Below, in pieces: positions 13,111-24,429 of a stretch of DNA of 64,000 nucleotides (its first letter is position 1; every line of letters starts with the position of its first letter). The notes beneath the pieces are model-generated. The model was not told the DNA's origin and ran no database searches. It worked only from the letters and a program-made list of their open reading frames with translations. Position numbers and translations under genes: made by a program. Origin of the DNA: Coptis chinensis (taxonomy: Eukaryota; Streptophyta; Magnoliopsida; Ranunculales; Ranunculaceae); assembly GCA_015680905.1 (NCBI GenBank), contig CM027377.1, positions 3,186,501-3,250,500 of the forward strand, in the 5' to 3' direction.

Positions 13111-13776
13111 ACTGTCTTATGATTCCTCTGTACTCTGACGGGGGTCTTTGTCCTGTATGCTAAAAAAGTAGATTAGATGCCTTTAGGGACCATGCAGCAC
13201 ATTGTAGTCATTTTCCTGGTTTTAAATACATATATGATCATGTTAGGGACATTTTGTGTGATGCATTTTGGAGGGTTGGGGTACAAGTGAAGAAAAAGGC
13301 TCCTGTTAACTTTCTCACTGATCCGAATGAGGGCAGATCGACACTTCGGCCTGCGGATGTATTGATATACAGTTGGTCTGAGGGGAGACATGTATGTGTT
13401 GATGTAACTGGCGCCTCTCCATTGGTAGGGCTTGGGAATGGAGTCTTTGAGGTAGGAGAAGCAGCTAAGAGAGCAGCAACAAGGAAGATGGAGAAGCATA
13501 AGGAAGCTTGCACGGCTAACCAGCATTGTTTCATTCCGTTTAGTTTCGACACTTTCAGTTTCTTGGAACAACAGGTTGTTGAGCTTTTCAAGAGACTTCA
13601 GAGAGTTATGGACAGTAACGTTATGGTAGCTGGTTCTAACGAGTTTGTTTTTAGAAGAATAGGATTTGCTATTCAGAAAGGACTTGCGGTGTAGCTTGTT
13701 GCACGCTTGTCCTAATTATTTGTAAAATTCCTCATCAGTATCAATAAAATTTCCACTTAAAAAAAAAAAAAAAACC
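13111..13776 (+). mobile_element. 5'-truncated copy of the parent LINE (3' end only)
   Basis: This copy begins further 5' than the chimeric units do, at the sequence equivalent to about 17279 of the parent LINE, and lacks the non-LINE module. It is therefore a direct 5'-truncated LINE copy. It keeps the longest open endonuclease frame of the array (13254-13694, 146 codons), with LRPADVLIYSW, CVDVTGASPLVGLGNG and FSFDTFSFLEQQVVELFKR. A poly-A tail ends it at about 13775. Confidence 0.75.
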
Positions 13777-16700
13777 TCTCTCTCTCTCCCGACTTGCGGC
13801 ACCGCCATGTCTTTATCGCTCCACCAACCACTGCCTCCACCATCAAACCTCCTAAAAACCCAACACTTCTTCTCCCTTGCACCTGCGCCACTTGCATCGA
13901 ATCGGAAAACCCATAACCAGATCTGACTTTGCAGCACCACTCGCGTTGCACCACCACCGTCCACCACCTGGAGTCACCACCATCTTTAAACACAATCCCC
14001 ACCCATGACCAACACCTACGTACTTACCACTGCCACCGCCTCCACCATCTTCACCAATTCTCACCACCAGTAACACCATCTCCACCAATCCTCACTGCTA
14101 CTGCCACGCACCATTTCCCACGCACCATCTCCATCAATCCTTACCGCCAGTAACACCTCCACCAATCCTCACTCGCCCTTCACTAATCCTCACTGCCACT
14201 GCTACCATCTTCACCAACGCTCACTCGCGCTTCACCAATCAGCTCCGCAACTGCTACTGCCACCATCTTCACCCATCCCCACCATCTGGGTTATTCCACT
14301 ACAACCTCAAATATCCAATAGACCATTCCCCAAGCCCAGGCCACCAACCACTGCCCCAATCCCTTCCCCCTCTGTATATTAGCCAAAAAAAAAGTCAGGA
14401 TGGCTTGTTTTTATTTCCTTGCTGTTTTTGTAGCCTTTGTTTGGTTAATTGATTAGCTAGGTATGGTTGTTTGTTGGTTTTGATGGAGTTGGGTTTGCTT
14501 CGAGGCTAGGTTTGTTGTTTGTTGGTTTTGATAGAGTTAGGTTTGCTTCAATGCTAGGTTTGTTGTTTGGGTTCGTTTTATGGCAGTGCTCCTGTTTGTT
14601 ATGGGTTAGTTTTGGTTTCATCTGTTTTTAGGTTTATTAGAACATAGGGTGTCGTCATCATGCTCTCTCAGAAAAAGCATGTGCATTGCCCTTTTCGTGA
14701 GTTTGACAAGTGCAAAGACGGGGCCAGTGGTGGTGGTGGTGGTGGTGGTGGGTTTGCGATTTCGTATATCGAGACTCACATTAGGAAGCAACACTTGAGT
14801 GCCCAGGGAGATACAGATAGACTGCGGGATAAAATTAAGGAGGACATAAGTTTATATTTATCCCTTCTTAACTTTTTGAAAATGGTGAACAAATGGATAT
14901 GTGGCCACTGTCTCAGCATGCATGCCTTAACCATACCATGTCGTCATTCAGGAAGCATCACAAAACCACCGAAATGATTGATAATGGGGAGTTGGGATGT
15001 CTTATTATCGGTATACCAGAACCACCACCCATCCCTATGACTATGCAACCTGCACTCTCATCACAATGAGATGCTAGTGTTATCCTAAGGCCTCTGGGTG
15101 TTGTTCCCTCTCTTGATGAGACGTTACTTGATAGTGCATTCCGTATACCCTTTTGCACTGTGAAAAGTATACCACGTGCTTGTCGTTTGGCCTTTGTTGG
15201 TGCATTCAAGTCTGCTCTCTGGGATATTATGGTTGATTCTAGTTCAGTCATGTCATGGGTTCGTCTTCCCCTTCTTTAGATCTTTGCACTCTCACGGGTT
15301 TTCAGCCCGTAATCGTCGAGGAACGCGTCGGTCTGGTAATAGGAAAAACCTTCAGCAGAAACAGATTCTCCATAATTTGTCGATATGGAATGAGCGTGGT
15401 GGATTGTTTCGCCTCTTAGAGTCTGCAGTAGAGCCTCCTTCAATCCAGCCACCCCAGAGATCTGTTTCCACTCAGAATGTGCGTCGATGCTTACAGAAAG
15501 TTGCCGATGGACATTTTACTGCAGCGGTAAAAGTGTTGTCATCATCAGGGGTTGCCTCTAACTCGGTGGAGACTATTCAAGCATTAGAGGAGAAACACCC
15601 AATGCGACAACCACCTATGAGACCAACTATTCCTTTTGCTGAGCCCCCTTTATTGGTAGAGCAAGACACCCTATTGTCATTGTCATGCATTAAGTCGTTT
15701 TCGAAAGGTACTTCTTGTGGTCGTGATGGTTTTCGAGCTCAGCACTTGTTGGATGCCATGAGTGGTGCTGCAGCAGCTATATCGTCTGATTTGCTTGATG
15801 CATTGACCCCTGTAGGTGAATCTTTGGTTACAAGGACTATGTCCACAGTCATTAGCAGAATTCATAGCGAGTGCTCCGCTTACTCCACTTCTTAAGCCGG
15901 ATAATAGTATTCGTCCTATAGCTGTGGGTATAGTTTGGCATCGTCTAGTCTCCAAGATTGCAATGAAAGGCGTTTCCAAAGATGTGGTAGGGTACTTACA
16001 AGATTTTCAGTATGGGGTTGGTGTTTCTGGTGGAGCAGAAGCGATTCTGCATGTTGTGACTCATATAGTGTATGCTAATAGGGACAGTACCTCTCTTTCG
16101 ATGCTGCTTGTAGATTTTCAGAATGCTTTTAACATGGTTGATCGGACTACCATGTTGAGAGAGGTTCGTATCCGTTGCCCAGCTATTGCCCCTTGGGTCG
16201 AGTACTTGTATTGTCAACCTGCGAGGTTATATTTTGGTGATGGCTACATATGGTCTGCGCTCTTGATGCGACAAAGGCGACCCGCGGGTCCCTTCTCTTT
16301 TTCGGTGTTGCATCCCCCGATTCTATCGATCCAAATTATTGTTATTGCTACATGCTTGGTACCTAGATGATGGGACTCGACGGAGATACGAGCAATTGGC
16401 GAAAGTTTTGGGTATGATTCAAGAAGAAGGACCTTCTTACAGTGGTTCTTAATGTGGCTAAAAGCCGAGATATTTTGGCCATCATTGGATCCACGCCGCT
16501 CCACTCCCGGTCTCTTTCCTTCCGGCTTTGTCACATCCTCGCCAGGGGGGTTGCTTGGAGGTATGCGGTCGAGACTGATTCATCTTTTGTCATGGGCCTT
16601 GCTCGCAAGCGTGTTGAAAAGGTTATGACTTTGATGGACCATTTAGCTACATTGGATGATCCACAGTGTGAGTTAGCGCTCTTACGCGTGCTTGTGCAGG

Positions 16701-17966
16701 GCTCTCTAAGTTGGTCTTTGCGATTCGTACTTGTCCACCATCCCTGTTTAGAGAGGCAGCTAAAACTTTTGATCAACATCTCCACAGTCTTCTCCAAGGT
16801 ATTGTGGTTTATGATGGTCCTGACTTCGGTGATTTGTAGTGGCGTTTATCGACACTCCCATTACGTCTTGGTGGGTTAGGTGTTTATTGTGCCACTGATG
16901 TCTTTACTTTTGCTTTTGTGGCCTCCCACTGTCAGACTTCTGAGCTTCAGAACCACATTCTTTGGAGTTGTGGCACAGTACCTTTGGATGAGATTCTTGA
17001 TGTTGCTAGTAGTGCATTGAGTCTCTGTCTACCCGATTTTGACCTCAGTTCTATTGCTGTGAATGCTACCGTCCCCTCAAAACCACAAAGAGTTTTGGCG
17101 GAAGCATTCTATGGTAAGATTGTTGTTGGTCTTGAGAGGGAGTTTGTGTTATCTGCTCGTCAGAAAGCAGTCATTGGATGCTTGTAGTCAAAACATGCAA
17201 AGGATTTCCTACTTGCTATTCCGATGGAGGGACTTGGACAGCGTATGTCGCCGGTAGAGTAACGTTCTATTCTCCGGTACCGTCTTAAGATTCCTTTGTC
17301 CTCTGATGGTGGTATATGCCCTGTTTGCAAAAAGAGTAGACTAGATGCTTTTGGGGATCATGCAGCACATTGTAGATATTTCCCAGGTTTCAAATACCGA
17401 CATGATCATGTCAGAGATATTTTATGTGATGTATTTTGGAGGGCTGGGGTACAAGTGAAGAAGGAGGCTCCTGTGAATTTTCTCACTTATCCGAATGAGG
17501 GGAGATCGATGCCCGGCCTCATGGGATGTATTGATCTACAGTTAGTCCGAGGGAGGCATCGTGTGTTGATGTACACGGAGCCTCTCCATTGGTAGGGCTT
17601 GGGAATGGAGTCTTTGAGGTGGGAGAAGCGACTAATAATAGAAGCGATGGCGGGGAAAATTGAAAAACACGAGGAGGCTTGTAGAGCTAACCAAAGATTG
17701 TTTCATTCCTTTTAGGTTTAACACTTTTGGTTTCTTAGCACAACAATGATCTGTTGAGCTCCTTAAGAGATTGCGAGAAAATTATGGACTGCAACGTAAT
17801 GACGATTAGTTCTAACGAGTTTGTTTTAGGAGGATAGGATGTGTCATTCGAGGAAAGGACTTGGCGGCAAGCGGCTTGTTGCACTTTTGCCCTAATTATT
17901 TGTAAAAACTTCGTTATCATTATTAATAAAATTTCCACTTAAAAAAAAAAAAAAAAAAAAAAAAAA
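13776..17966 (+). mobile_element. Nearly full-length RLE-type LINE (zinc fingers, RT, restriction-like endonuclease)
   Basis: This is the parent of the 3' ends in the array. Order along the element: a CACCA-rich 5' leader (13790-14370), a ~47-bp duplicated segment (about 14473-14565), an ORF with N-terminal zinc fingers, RT, a CCHC knuckle, an endonuclease domain, a short 3' UTR ending TTATTAATAAAATTTCCACTT, and a poly-A tail (17941-17966). The combination of N-terminal fingers and a C-terminal RPxD...D endonuclease is that of RLE-type LINEs (R2-like families), not of L1 or RTE, which use an N-terminal APE endonuclease. No target-site duplication could be identified in the A-rich flanks. Confidence 0.75.
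14660..17885 (+). pseudogene. RLE-type LINE polyprotein, degenerate
   Basis: The ORF starts at an ATG reading MLSQKKHVHCPF. Seen in order: a C2H2-like finger (CPFREFDKC ... THIRKQH, interrupted by a run of about eight glycines), a second cysteine/histidine cluster (WICGHC ... CRH), a linker (VPSLDETLLDSAFRIPF), then RT: KGTSCGRDGFRAQHLLDAMSG, LTPLLKPDNSIRPIAVG, motif A LLVDFQNAFNMVD, and motif C WYLDDGT near 16355-16375. After RT come LDDPQCELALLRV, a knuckle CPVC...GDHAAHC (about 17319-17370), and the endonuclease start (RHDHVRDILCDVFWRAGVQV). Several frameshifts and stops break it: two before RT, one between motifs B and C, more in the thumb, and small indels in the endonuclease. The catalytic YLDD is intact but sits in another frame from motif A. 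Confidence 0.75.
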
Positions 17967-18011
17967 CATTTTCATTTTTTTTTTTGAAGAGTATATACTA
18001 CAAAAAAAACC

Positions 18012-18050
18012 ATTAAAAATAAAACAAATAAAAAACTCACAAAAACTAAG
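18012..18050 (+). mobile_element. Left fragment of chimeric unit 6
   Basis: The start of a type A unit (ACTCACAAAAACTAAGC) is interrupted by the L1-type LINE. The rest resumes at 22942. About 11 bp of unit sequence expected between the two pieces is missing, which implies a small deletion at the L1 target. Confidence 0.75.
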
Positions 18051-18097
18051 CTTTTTTTTTTCCCACAACTAGGAGTTAAGGAGACCCCAACCTTTTA

Positions 18098-21000
18098 TTA
18101 ATGACAAAATCTCAAGTACAACTTTCCTTCTTTATCCCCCTTGATCAATTCACTAAGCTTTTGATCCATGGGGGGGAGAAAGTACATACATTGGTTACTA
18201 CATTCTCCATTATGAGTACTGCAATTACTACTAACTCTTGACAGGTAATCCGCAACTTGATTTCCTTCTCTTAACACATGTTGGAATTTAACCTCTGCAA
18301 ATCTTGCTTTTGCACACCCAATCTGAGCCACCGGGTTCTTCCAATACCAAGGTGGAGCTTCCCTCTTTTCCAAGATCTGTATCACCCTCAGTGAGTCAAA
18401 CTGCACTACCACCTCCTTTATGTTCATTTTTTCCACTCCTTCAATGCCTTTTTGGATCCCAAGTAGCTCCTGATGTAAGACTGACTGTCTTGTGGAGTTT
18501 CCGTAGAATGCCATTAGAACCTCTCCATTTCGATCCCTTAAAACCCCTCTATAGCCTGCTTTACCCTGCTGCAATGATCCATTCGTGTTAAGGACAAGAA
18601 TGTCAGTTTCAGGTTTCGTCCATTTAACCCACTGGTCCTCCCTTCGCGTGTACATAACACCAATTCCTAGCCTAGTCAAAACAGTTAAGATCGCGACATC
18701 ATCCTTCATTTTTCCGGCGATTTCCCGGATACAATTTCATATTGTTCAAAGCCTTCATGCTCACTGAATCAAGATCGAGGAACCGCGCCTCTTGAGGCTC
18801 CAATTCCTCTCATTCCATATAGTTTGCACCGCGGCCGCGGGTTAAGCTCTCAACACTTCGGAGGCTATGGATTTTGGTCCGCAAATACGCATGATGTAAT
18901 ACCATTCTCGCATGGGAATTCGAACTCTTCCCGGTAACCCCATCGCCTCTTTAAAACTCCTCCACACCCAGTTTGAATAAGAACACTTTCGAAGAACAAA
19001 TGAGCGAACTTTCCTCATGTAAATCCGCAGAGGCGACATCGCCAAATACCCAATCACTTTCTTCGCCATGAGTCCGTTGCGGGTTGGTAGCGATCCGAAA
19101 AAAAAATTCTGCCATCACGATGAATGAATGCTTCGGCACCGACAGCTTTCCCCATATAATCTTGTACCATTTCACTTTACTTCTAACATTCTTCAAGATC
19201 GCATAGGCAGAGGACACAAAAAACAGCCCTGAACTCGATGGTGTCCAAATGACTTGGTCCTCCAGGTGCACGAGTTAATCTCTGTGTTCATGATCAACCT
19301 CTTCACCTCACATTCAGGTAGATCAATGATACTCCTTGCCCACTCTCCATTTATAATCACCGAACTGACCAGCGCATCCATTGGAACTACATTAGCCATA
19401 AGTTCCCTTGCATCAGGGTCCAAGATGAGTGGGCCTACACACCATGGGTCGTGCCAAAAACTTGTCCCATTACCATTCGTTATGCTGTATCTGACATACT
19501 TCCAGGCATTCTCTCTGTTCTTTAGGATCCCTCGCCACACCCATGAGCAGTCCTGCGGAACTTTCATGGTCCAAAAATGGTTTTTCTTTATGTGGTTCTC
19601 CCAAGCCCACTTAACCCATACACAATCAGTTTTTTGGGCCAATTTCACCACTAATCCACAATATGCAGTTTGATTCCAAACCCATGGATCCACCAAACCA
19701 AGTCCGCCTTGCTCTTTGTCAAGTCTGAGAGTAGCATGGCTCGCATGGTGCATTTTTTTTGCCATACTCGGTCCTGCCCAGATGAATCATTTACCGCGTT
19801 TAGCTACTTTATCCAAAGATCGCTTGCTCGAGAACAAATGTTGTTGCCCAATAATTACGAAAGGATGAAAGCACCGACTTCACAAGTTGCACTTTGCCGT
19901 TTTGGTTCAACTCCTTGTTTTTCCAGTTGAGATTCTTCCGGTAATCTTCTCTATGAGTGGCAAGCATTCTTTTACCCCTAATCTTGTAGCCGTGAGTGGC
20001 AGCCCTAAGTAAGTGACTGGTAGGGTTACAAGAGAGATGTTCATGGCTTCTGCTAATGCTAGCCCTTCCACTTCAGTCATACTTCCAGTTAGAAGAGTTG
20101 TCTTTGCATTACTGAGCTTTAGTCCTGTAGCTTCAGCGAAATAATGCAAGATATCCTTAACAACCATAATAGAGTCCATGTTACCTTTATAGAACAAGAG
20201 CACGTCATCAGCAAAACATAAGTGAGATATCTCCAGCTTTTTGCACTTTGAGTGGGCTGAAATTTTCCAAGACTGCAGCCCTTGAAGGAGTAGCGCACCT
20301 AGAATCTCCATGACTAGCACGAACAGATAAGGAGACATAGGGTCTCCCTATCTTAAGCCTCGCTTCCCTTGAAAATAACCTTCAGGAGACCCATTTACCA
20401 TCACCGAGAAGTACGGCGAAGTATAGCACATCTGAAGCCATTCTATGAATAAGGGTGGGAACTTGAACTTGTGTAGAATTGCTTCTATTGCTACCCAAGA
20501 GATAGAGTCATAAGCTTTCTGAATGTCCAGCTTTATTGCACATCTTTTCTGCCCATTCTTCTTTGAGTACCCACGCAGCAGTTCATGGGCCATCAAAAGA
20601 TTGTCCTGAATTGATCGTCCAGGAATAAAAGCAGATTGGGGACTTGATACCAAAGATGAAATGCAACCTTTCATTCTGTTAGTTAACACTTTTGATACAC
20701 ATTTATAAATAATGTTGCAACATGCGATAGGTTGAAAGGAAGCAATATGCGAGGCATTTTTCATCTTCGGGATAAGACACAGAAAAGTAGAGTTTATACC
20801 TCCTGGGATCTGCTTATGGCTGAAAATATGCTGAAAATATCCCAGCTTTTTTTTAAAAAGCAAGCGCTGAAACCATCCGGACCTGGTGCCTTGTTGTCTC
20901 CCATCGCAAACAGTGCGTCTTTGATCTCCAGGTCACTAATAGGGGAAACTAATAGCTGACGTGTACCATGTTCTACCTCAGTAACATGGACACCATTCAG

Positions 21001-22262
21001 AAACTCGGTGTCACAATAAGCTATTGACGACACCCCAAGTAACTCTTTATAGTACTTCAGAAAAGCTTTAGCCACTGGTTCTTTACCTTCCCTTCTGGTT
21101 CCTTGTGCATCTGTGATACTCCACACCCTATTCCTGATCTGTTTTTCCTTCAAAGCATTGAAGAAAAATGTATTACATTTATCCCCGAAGCTTAACCAAT
21201 CAATATCTATTTTATAGTACCACTCAGCTTCCTCCAGCTTGAGTAAGTGACACAGCTTCTCCCTCATAGCAAACTCTTGTGCACTAAGAATAAGGTCGAG
21301 CTGCTTCTTGTTCGGTTTTTCTTGAATCGCCTTCACTTCACTTCTTGTTTTGACCCTTTTCTCGAAAGTATCATTCCTGACCGATCGTGCCCACCCTTTC
21401 AACACACCTTTTAAAGTTTTGAGTTTACTTGTTAGCATGAATGGCGGACTCCCATGATCATCGATTTCCCAACAAGCTCTAACAGTAGGCACAAAATCCT
21501 GACTCATTGTCCACACATTACTGAATCGGAAAGGAGTGTTTCTTCTAAAAGTTTCCAAAAAACTCAGAATCAACGGGCAATGATCAAAGAGCCCTTGGGT
21601 TAATATCTCCACCTTTGTTGCTACTGGAATGGATGTCCAAGGCGCATTAATAAGACACCGATCAATCTTTGACCACTTCCTTATTTTATCCCCACCGCTG
21701 TTCCATGTGCAAAAGCATCCGGTTCTACAGTGATCAAACGACCTAACTCACCAGATAGACAATTCGCAAAAGGGAGAGTCTCTCTTGGGTGAACAGCCCT
21801 ATCTCCCACTCTTTCGTGTGAAAATAGTACATTGTTAAAGTCTCCCATCACACACCACGCACCTTGAGTTCCGACACTTATCATCTTCAGCTCATCCCAC
21901 AAAATGAGCCTCTCATGACTCCTATTACTACCATAAACAATGGTAAGGAAAAAGGAGAACCCATGATGTAGGCTCTGGACCTTGCAGTGTAAGAACTGGG
22001 CCCCTTCCACCTCTCTATGTACATCCAAACTGCTCGTATCCCATGCAATCCATATACGGCCATGTTCATCACTCGCATAATTATGTATGCGTTCCCATGA
22101 GGGGCAAACCATATCGGCAATAGTGAGGTGTTTTTCCATCTTCACTTTTGTTTCTAACAAACCCATGCAACTAATCTTCTTCTCCACAATAAACTTATTT
22201 AAGTTTTTCGCTTTCATGTGATCATTCAACCCTCTTATATTCCAACTACACACCCTAATCAC
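18098..22262 (-). pseudogene. L1-type ORF2 (APE endonuclease, RT, zf-RVT, RNase H), degenerate
   Basis: The start reads MIRVCSWNIRGLND with the APE residues N, E (LLETKVK), Y (VYGSN) and D/N (VMGDFNN), then SKIDRCL and FDHCPL after a frameshift near 21710. RT follows with FLCLIPKM, IKLDIQKAYDSISW (motif A) and SHLCFADDVLLFY (motif C, about 20220). A TAG replaces the expected glutamine codon in GLRQGDPMSPYLF at about 20350. The zf-RVT stretch reads VIWTPSSSGLFFVSSAY. The RNase H domain (18098-18709) has LNTNGS where the family has LNTDGS, so the first catalytic aspartate is asparagine, while the E (HQELLGIQ), D (VQFDSLRV) and terminal D (NQVADYLS) remain. Confidence 0.8.
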
Positions 22263-22544
22263 TGATGAGGAATTGGTTTAGTGTCCCCACGCCCTTTCGG
22301 CCGTCCCTTTCCTCTCTTCCCCGATGTTGTCTGCTGTTCTGAGTTTCGTTTTTTCTGGGCTCTTGTTTGGACTGCACTATTCTCTGGTGCTACTCTCACC
22401 GACGGATGGATGTGGTAATCACCAAGTCATCTTGAGCGGCTCGGTTCAAGATCCGAGGTCGTCCTCCTCCATATCAGCAAGTTCCTCAAAGATGTTCCTC
22501 TCAGCAGTAAACACTCTAGTTTCAAGATGTATAGGTCTGCCTTG

Positions 22545-22916
22545 CTATTGAGGGGATTGCACTACCGTCAACATTAGCTCATCAGCAGCATCCTCTTGCC
22601 CTTGAAAGGTACATTCAACTCTACCAGGAGATACTAGTTGAATACTGTTTTGAGTACCTTGCTGACCTTCCTCATTTGGACACTGATAGCTTGAATCACA
22701 CTGTTCCTGTTCACCACTGCTCAATCTCGGTGCATCAGTTTGCCTTTCAACGTTTCCAGCAACCACAAGGACAAGAAATGCTTCTCCTTCTGCCAGCTGC
22801 TCACCCCGATTTACTCCCTCTTGTTCCCTATATTCATCCCTCTCTGATGCCATCTGTCGACTTTCTTCTCTGTGTTCACTTATTCCGCTCTGTCCATTCT
22901 GCCTTGGTATCCACAC
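22545..22916 (-). pseudogene. L1 ORF1 C-terminal remnant
   Basis: A 123-codon frame directly upstream of ORF2 is Glu/Gln/Gly-rich and has no recognisable RRM or zinc knuckle. Position alone suggests the tail of an ORF1/gag-like gene, cut at the 5' end of the LINE insertion near 22941. Confidence 0.35.
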
Positions 22917-22941
22917 CCTACTTGTCCCTCCACCATCATTC

Positions 22942-24173
22942 TACTAAAATACAGTCGTGTGCACTTCTTTATAAGCTCCAAACAGCTTCCACTATTGAAG
23001 TTTGCGCCATCAATTCAAAATATATGTGTTGGTCTAACTACTTTGTAATGCATTCTTCCATATGTTCTACAAAGCCACGATCTTCGTCTAGGAAATCTAA
23101 CGTTAAAATACCCATCTTGAAAAAATTAACTTTTCACCTACATACCACATAAGAGTTTTCAGACAAAAACACATGTCCCATTTGGTGTGCTATCTCTTTC
23201 CTATTGTGTGATATCTGTTTGTTTTCTTTGATTAGTGTGATATTTTCAACTTCCTTTTGACATATTGCATATTATGTTGGACTCACTTTTTGCCGCAGTG
23301 TAAGCTGAATTTTTGCTCAAGCTTCACAGGTATTTTCTTTATTAATCTCTTGACACTTTGAGGACAAAACATTCTTCTGTTCGGGCAGGGTAAGAACCTG
23401 GAGCAAAATTTAGGCAGTTTTTAGGTTTTATAGAGCTTCTTTATGAATAAGTTTACTTAGTGACAAAGTCTTGTTTCCTTTTCTATGATGAAAATTGTCT
23501 AGAAATCTCACACTAGTATTCGAATTAGGATTTGTTCTTAGAAATATAATATAATTTGTACGCAATAGTTTTTACATCTTTTCATGAACATTCATGCGCG
23601 GAGTATCATTGACTGCACATTGTATACATTTTGCAGGTTTCAAATACTGACATGATCATGTCAGGGATATTTTATGTGATGCATTTTGGAGGGATGGAGT
23701 ACAAGTGAAGAAGGAGGCTCCCGTGAATTTTTTCACTAATCCGAATGAGGGAAGATTAACACTTCGGCCTGCGGACGTATTGGTCTACAGTTGGTTTGAG
23801 GGGAGGCATGCGTGTGTTGATGTAACTGGAGCCTCTCCGTTGGTAGGGATTGGGAATGGAGTCTTTGAGGTGGGAGAAGTAGCTAATAGAGCAGTGGCAG
23901 GGAAGATTGTGAAACACGAAGAGGCTTGTAGAGCTAACCAGCATTGTTTCATTCTGTTCAGTTTCGACACTTTTGGTTTTTTGACACAACAATCTATTAA
24001 ACTACTTAAGTGATTGCAGAAAATTATGGACTGCAACGTAATGACAGCTGGTTCTAACGAGTTTGTATTTAGGAGGAGAGGATTTGCCTTTCAGAAAGGA
24101 CTTGCGGCACATCTTGTTGTACGCTTTTCCTAATTATTTGTAAAACTCGTTATCATTATCAATAAAATTTCAC
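22942..24173 (+). mobile_element. Chimeric LINE-tailed unit 6, right part (5' type A)
   Basis: The unit resumes after the L1 insertion at ATTCTACTAAAATACAGTCG. Its LINE-derived endonuclease frame is open over 23705-24013 with LRPADVLVYSWFEGRHAC and VDVTGASPLVG. The 3' subtype is GCAGTGG, so with unit 7 it repeats the unit 4-5 pattern. Confidence 0.8.
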
Positions 24174-24429
24174 CCAAAATAAAACAACAACAACAACAAC
24201 AAAATTTTTTTTATTCGAAGAGTATATACTACCAAAAAAAAAAAAAAAAAAAAAATACCATTATCTTTTATTCGAAGAGTATATACTAAAAAAAAACAAC
24301 AACAATAACATTTTATTTTACTCGAAGAGTACATATTACAAAAAAAAAACTAAAAAACAAAAAAAAAAAAAAACAAAACAAAAACAAAAAACAAAACAAA
24401 AAAAAAAAAAAAAACAAAACAAATCAAAA

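Larger units (their letters stand above)
18050..22941 (-). mobile_element. L1-clade LINE inserted in antisense into the array
   Basis: A poly-T run at 18050-18061 is the complement of its A tail. On the minus strand it holds an ORF1 remnant, an APE endonuclease, RT, zf-RVT and a C-terminal RNase H, the layout of plant L1 elements. It splits chimeric unit 6, so it is younger than that unit. No target-site duplication is visible. The element is nearly full length in ORF2 but 5'-truncated within or before ORF1. Confidence 0.85.

Noticed and set aside
13716-14153. Gly/Val- and His/Pro-rich frames
   Set aside because: They come from the CACCA-rich leader of the LINE and change with frame. No domain or conserved motif is present.
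14720-14750. Glycine run (GGT)n in the LINE ORF as a possible separate gene feature
   Set aside because: It is a trinucleotide expansion inside the N-terminal zinc-finger region, not a separate gene.
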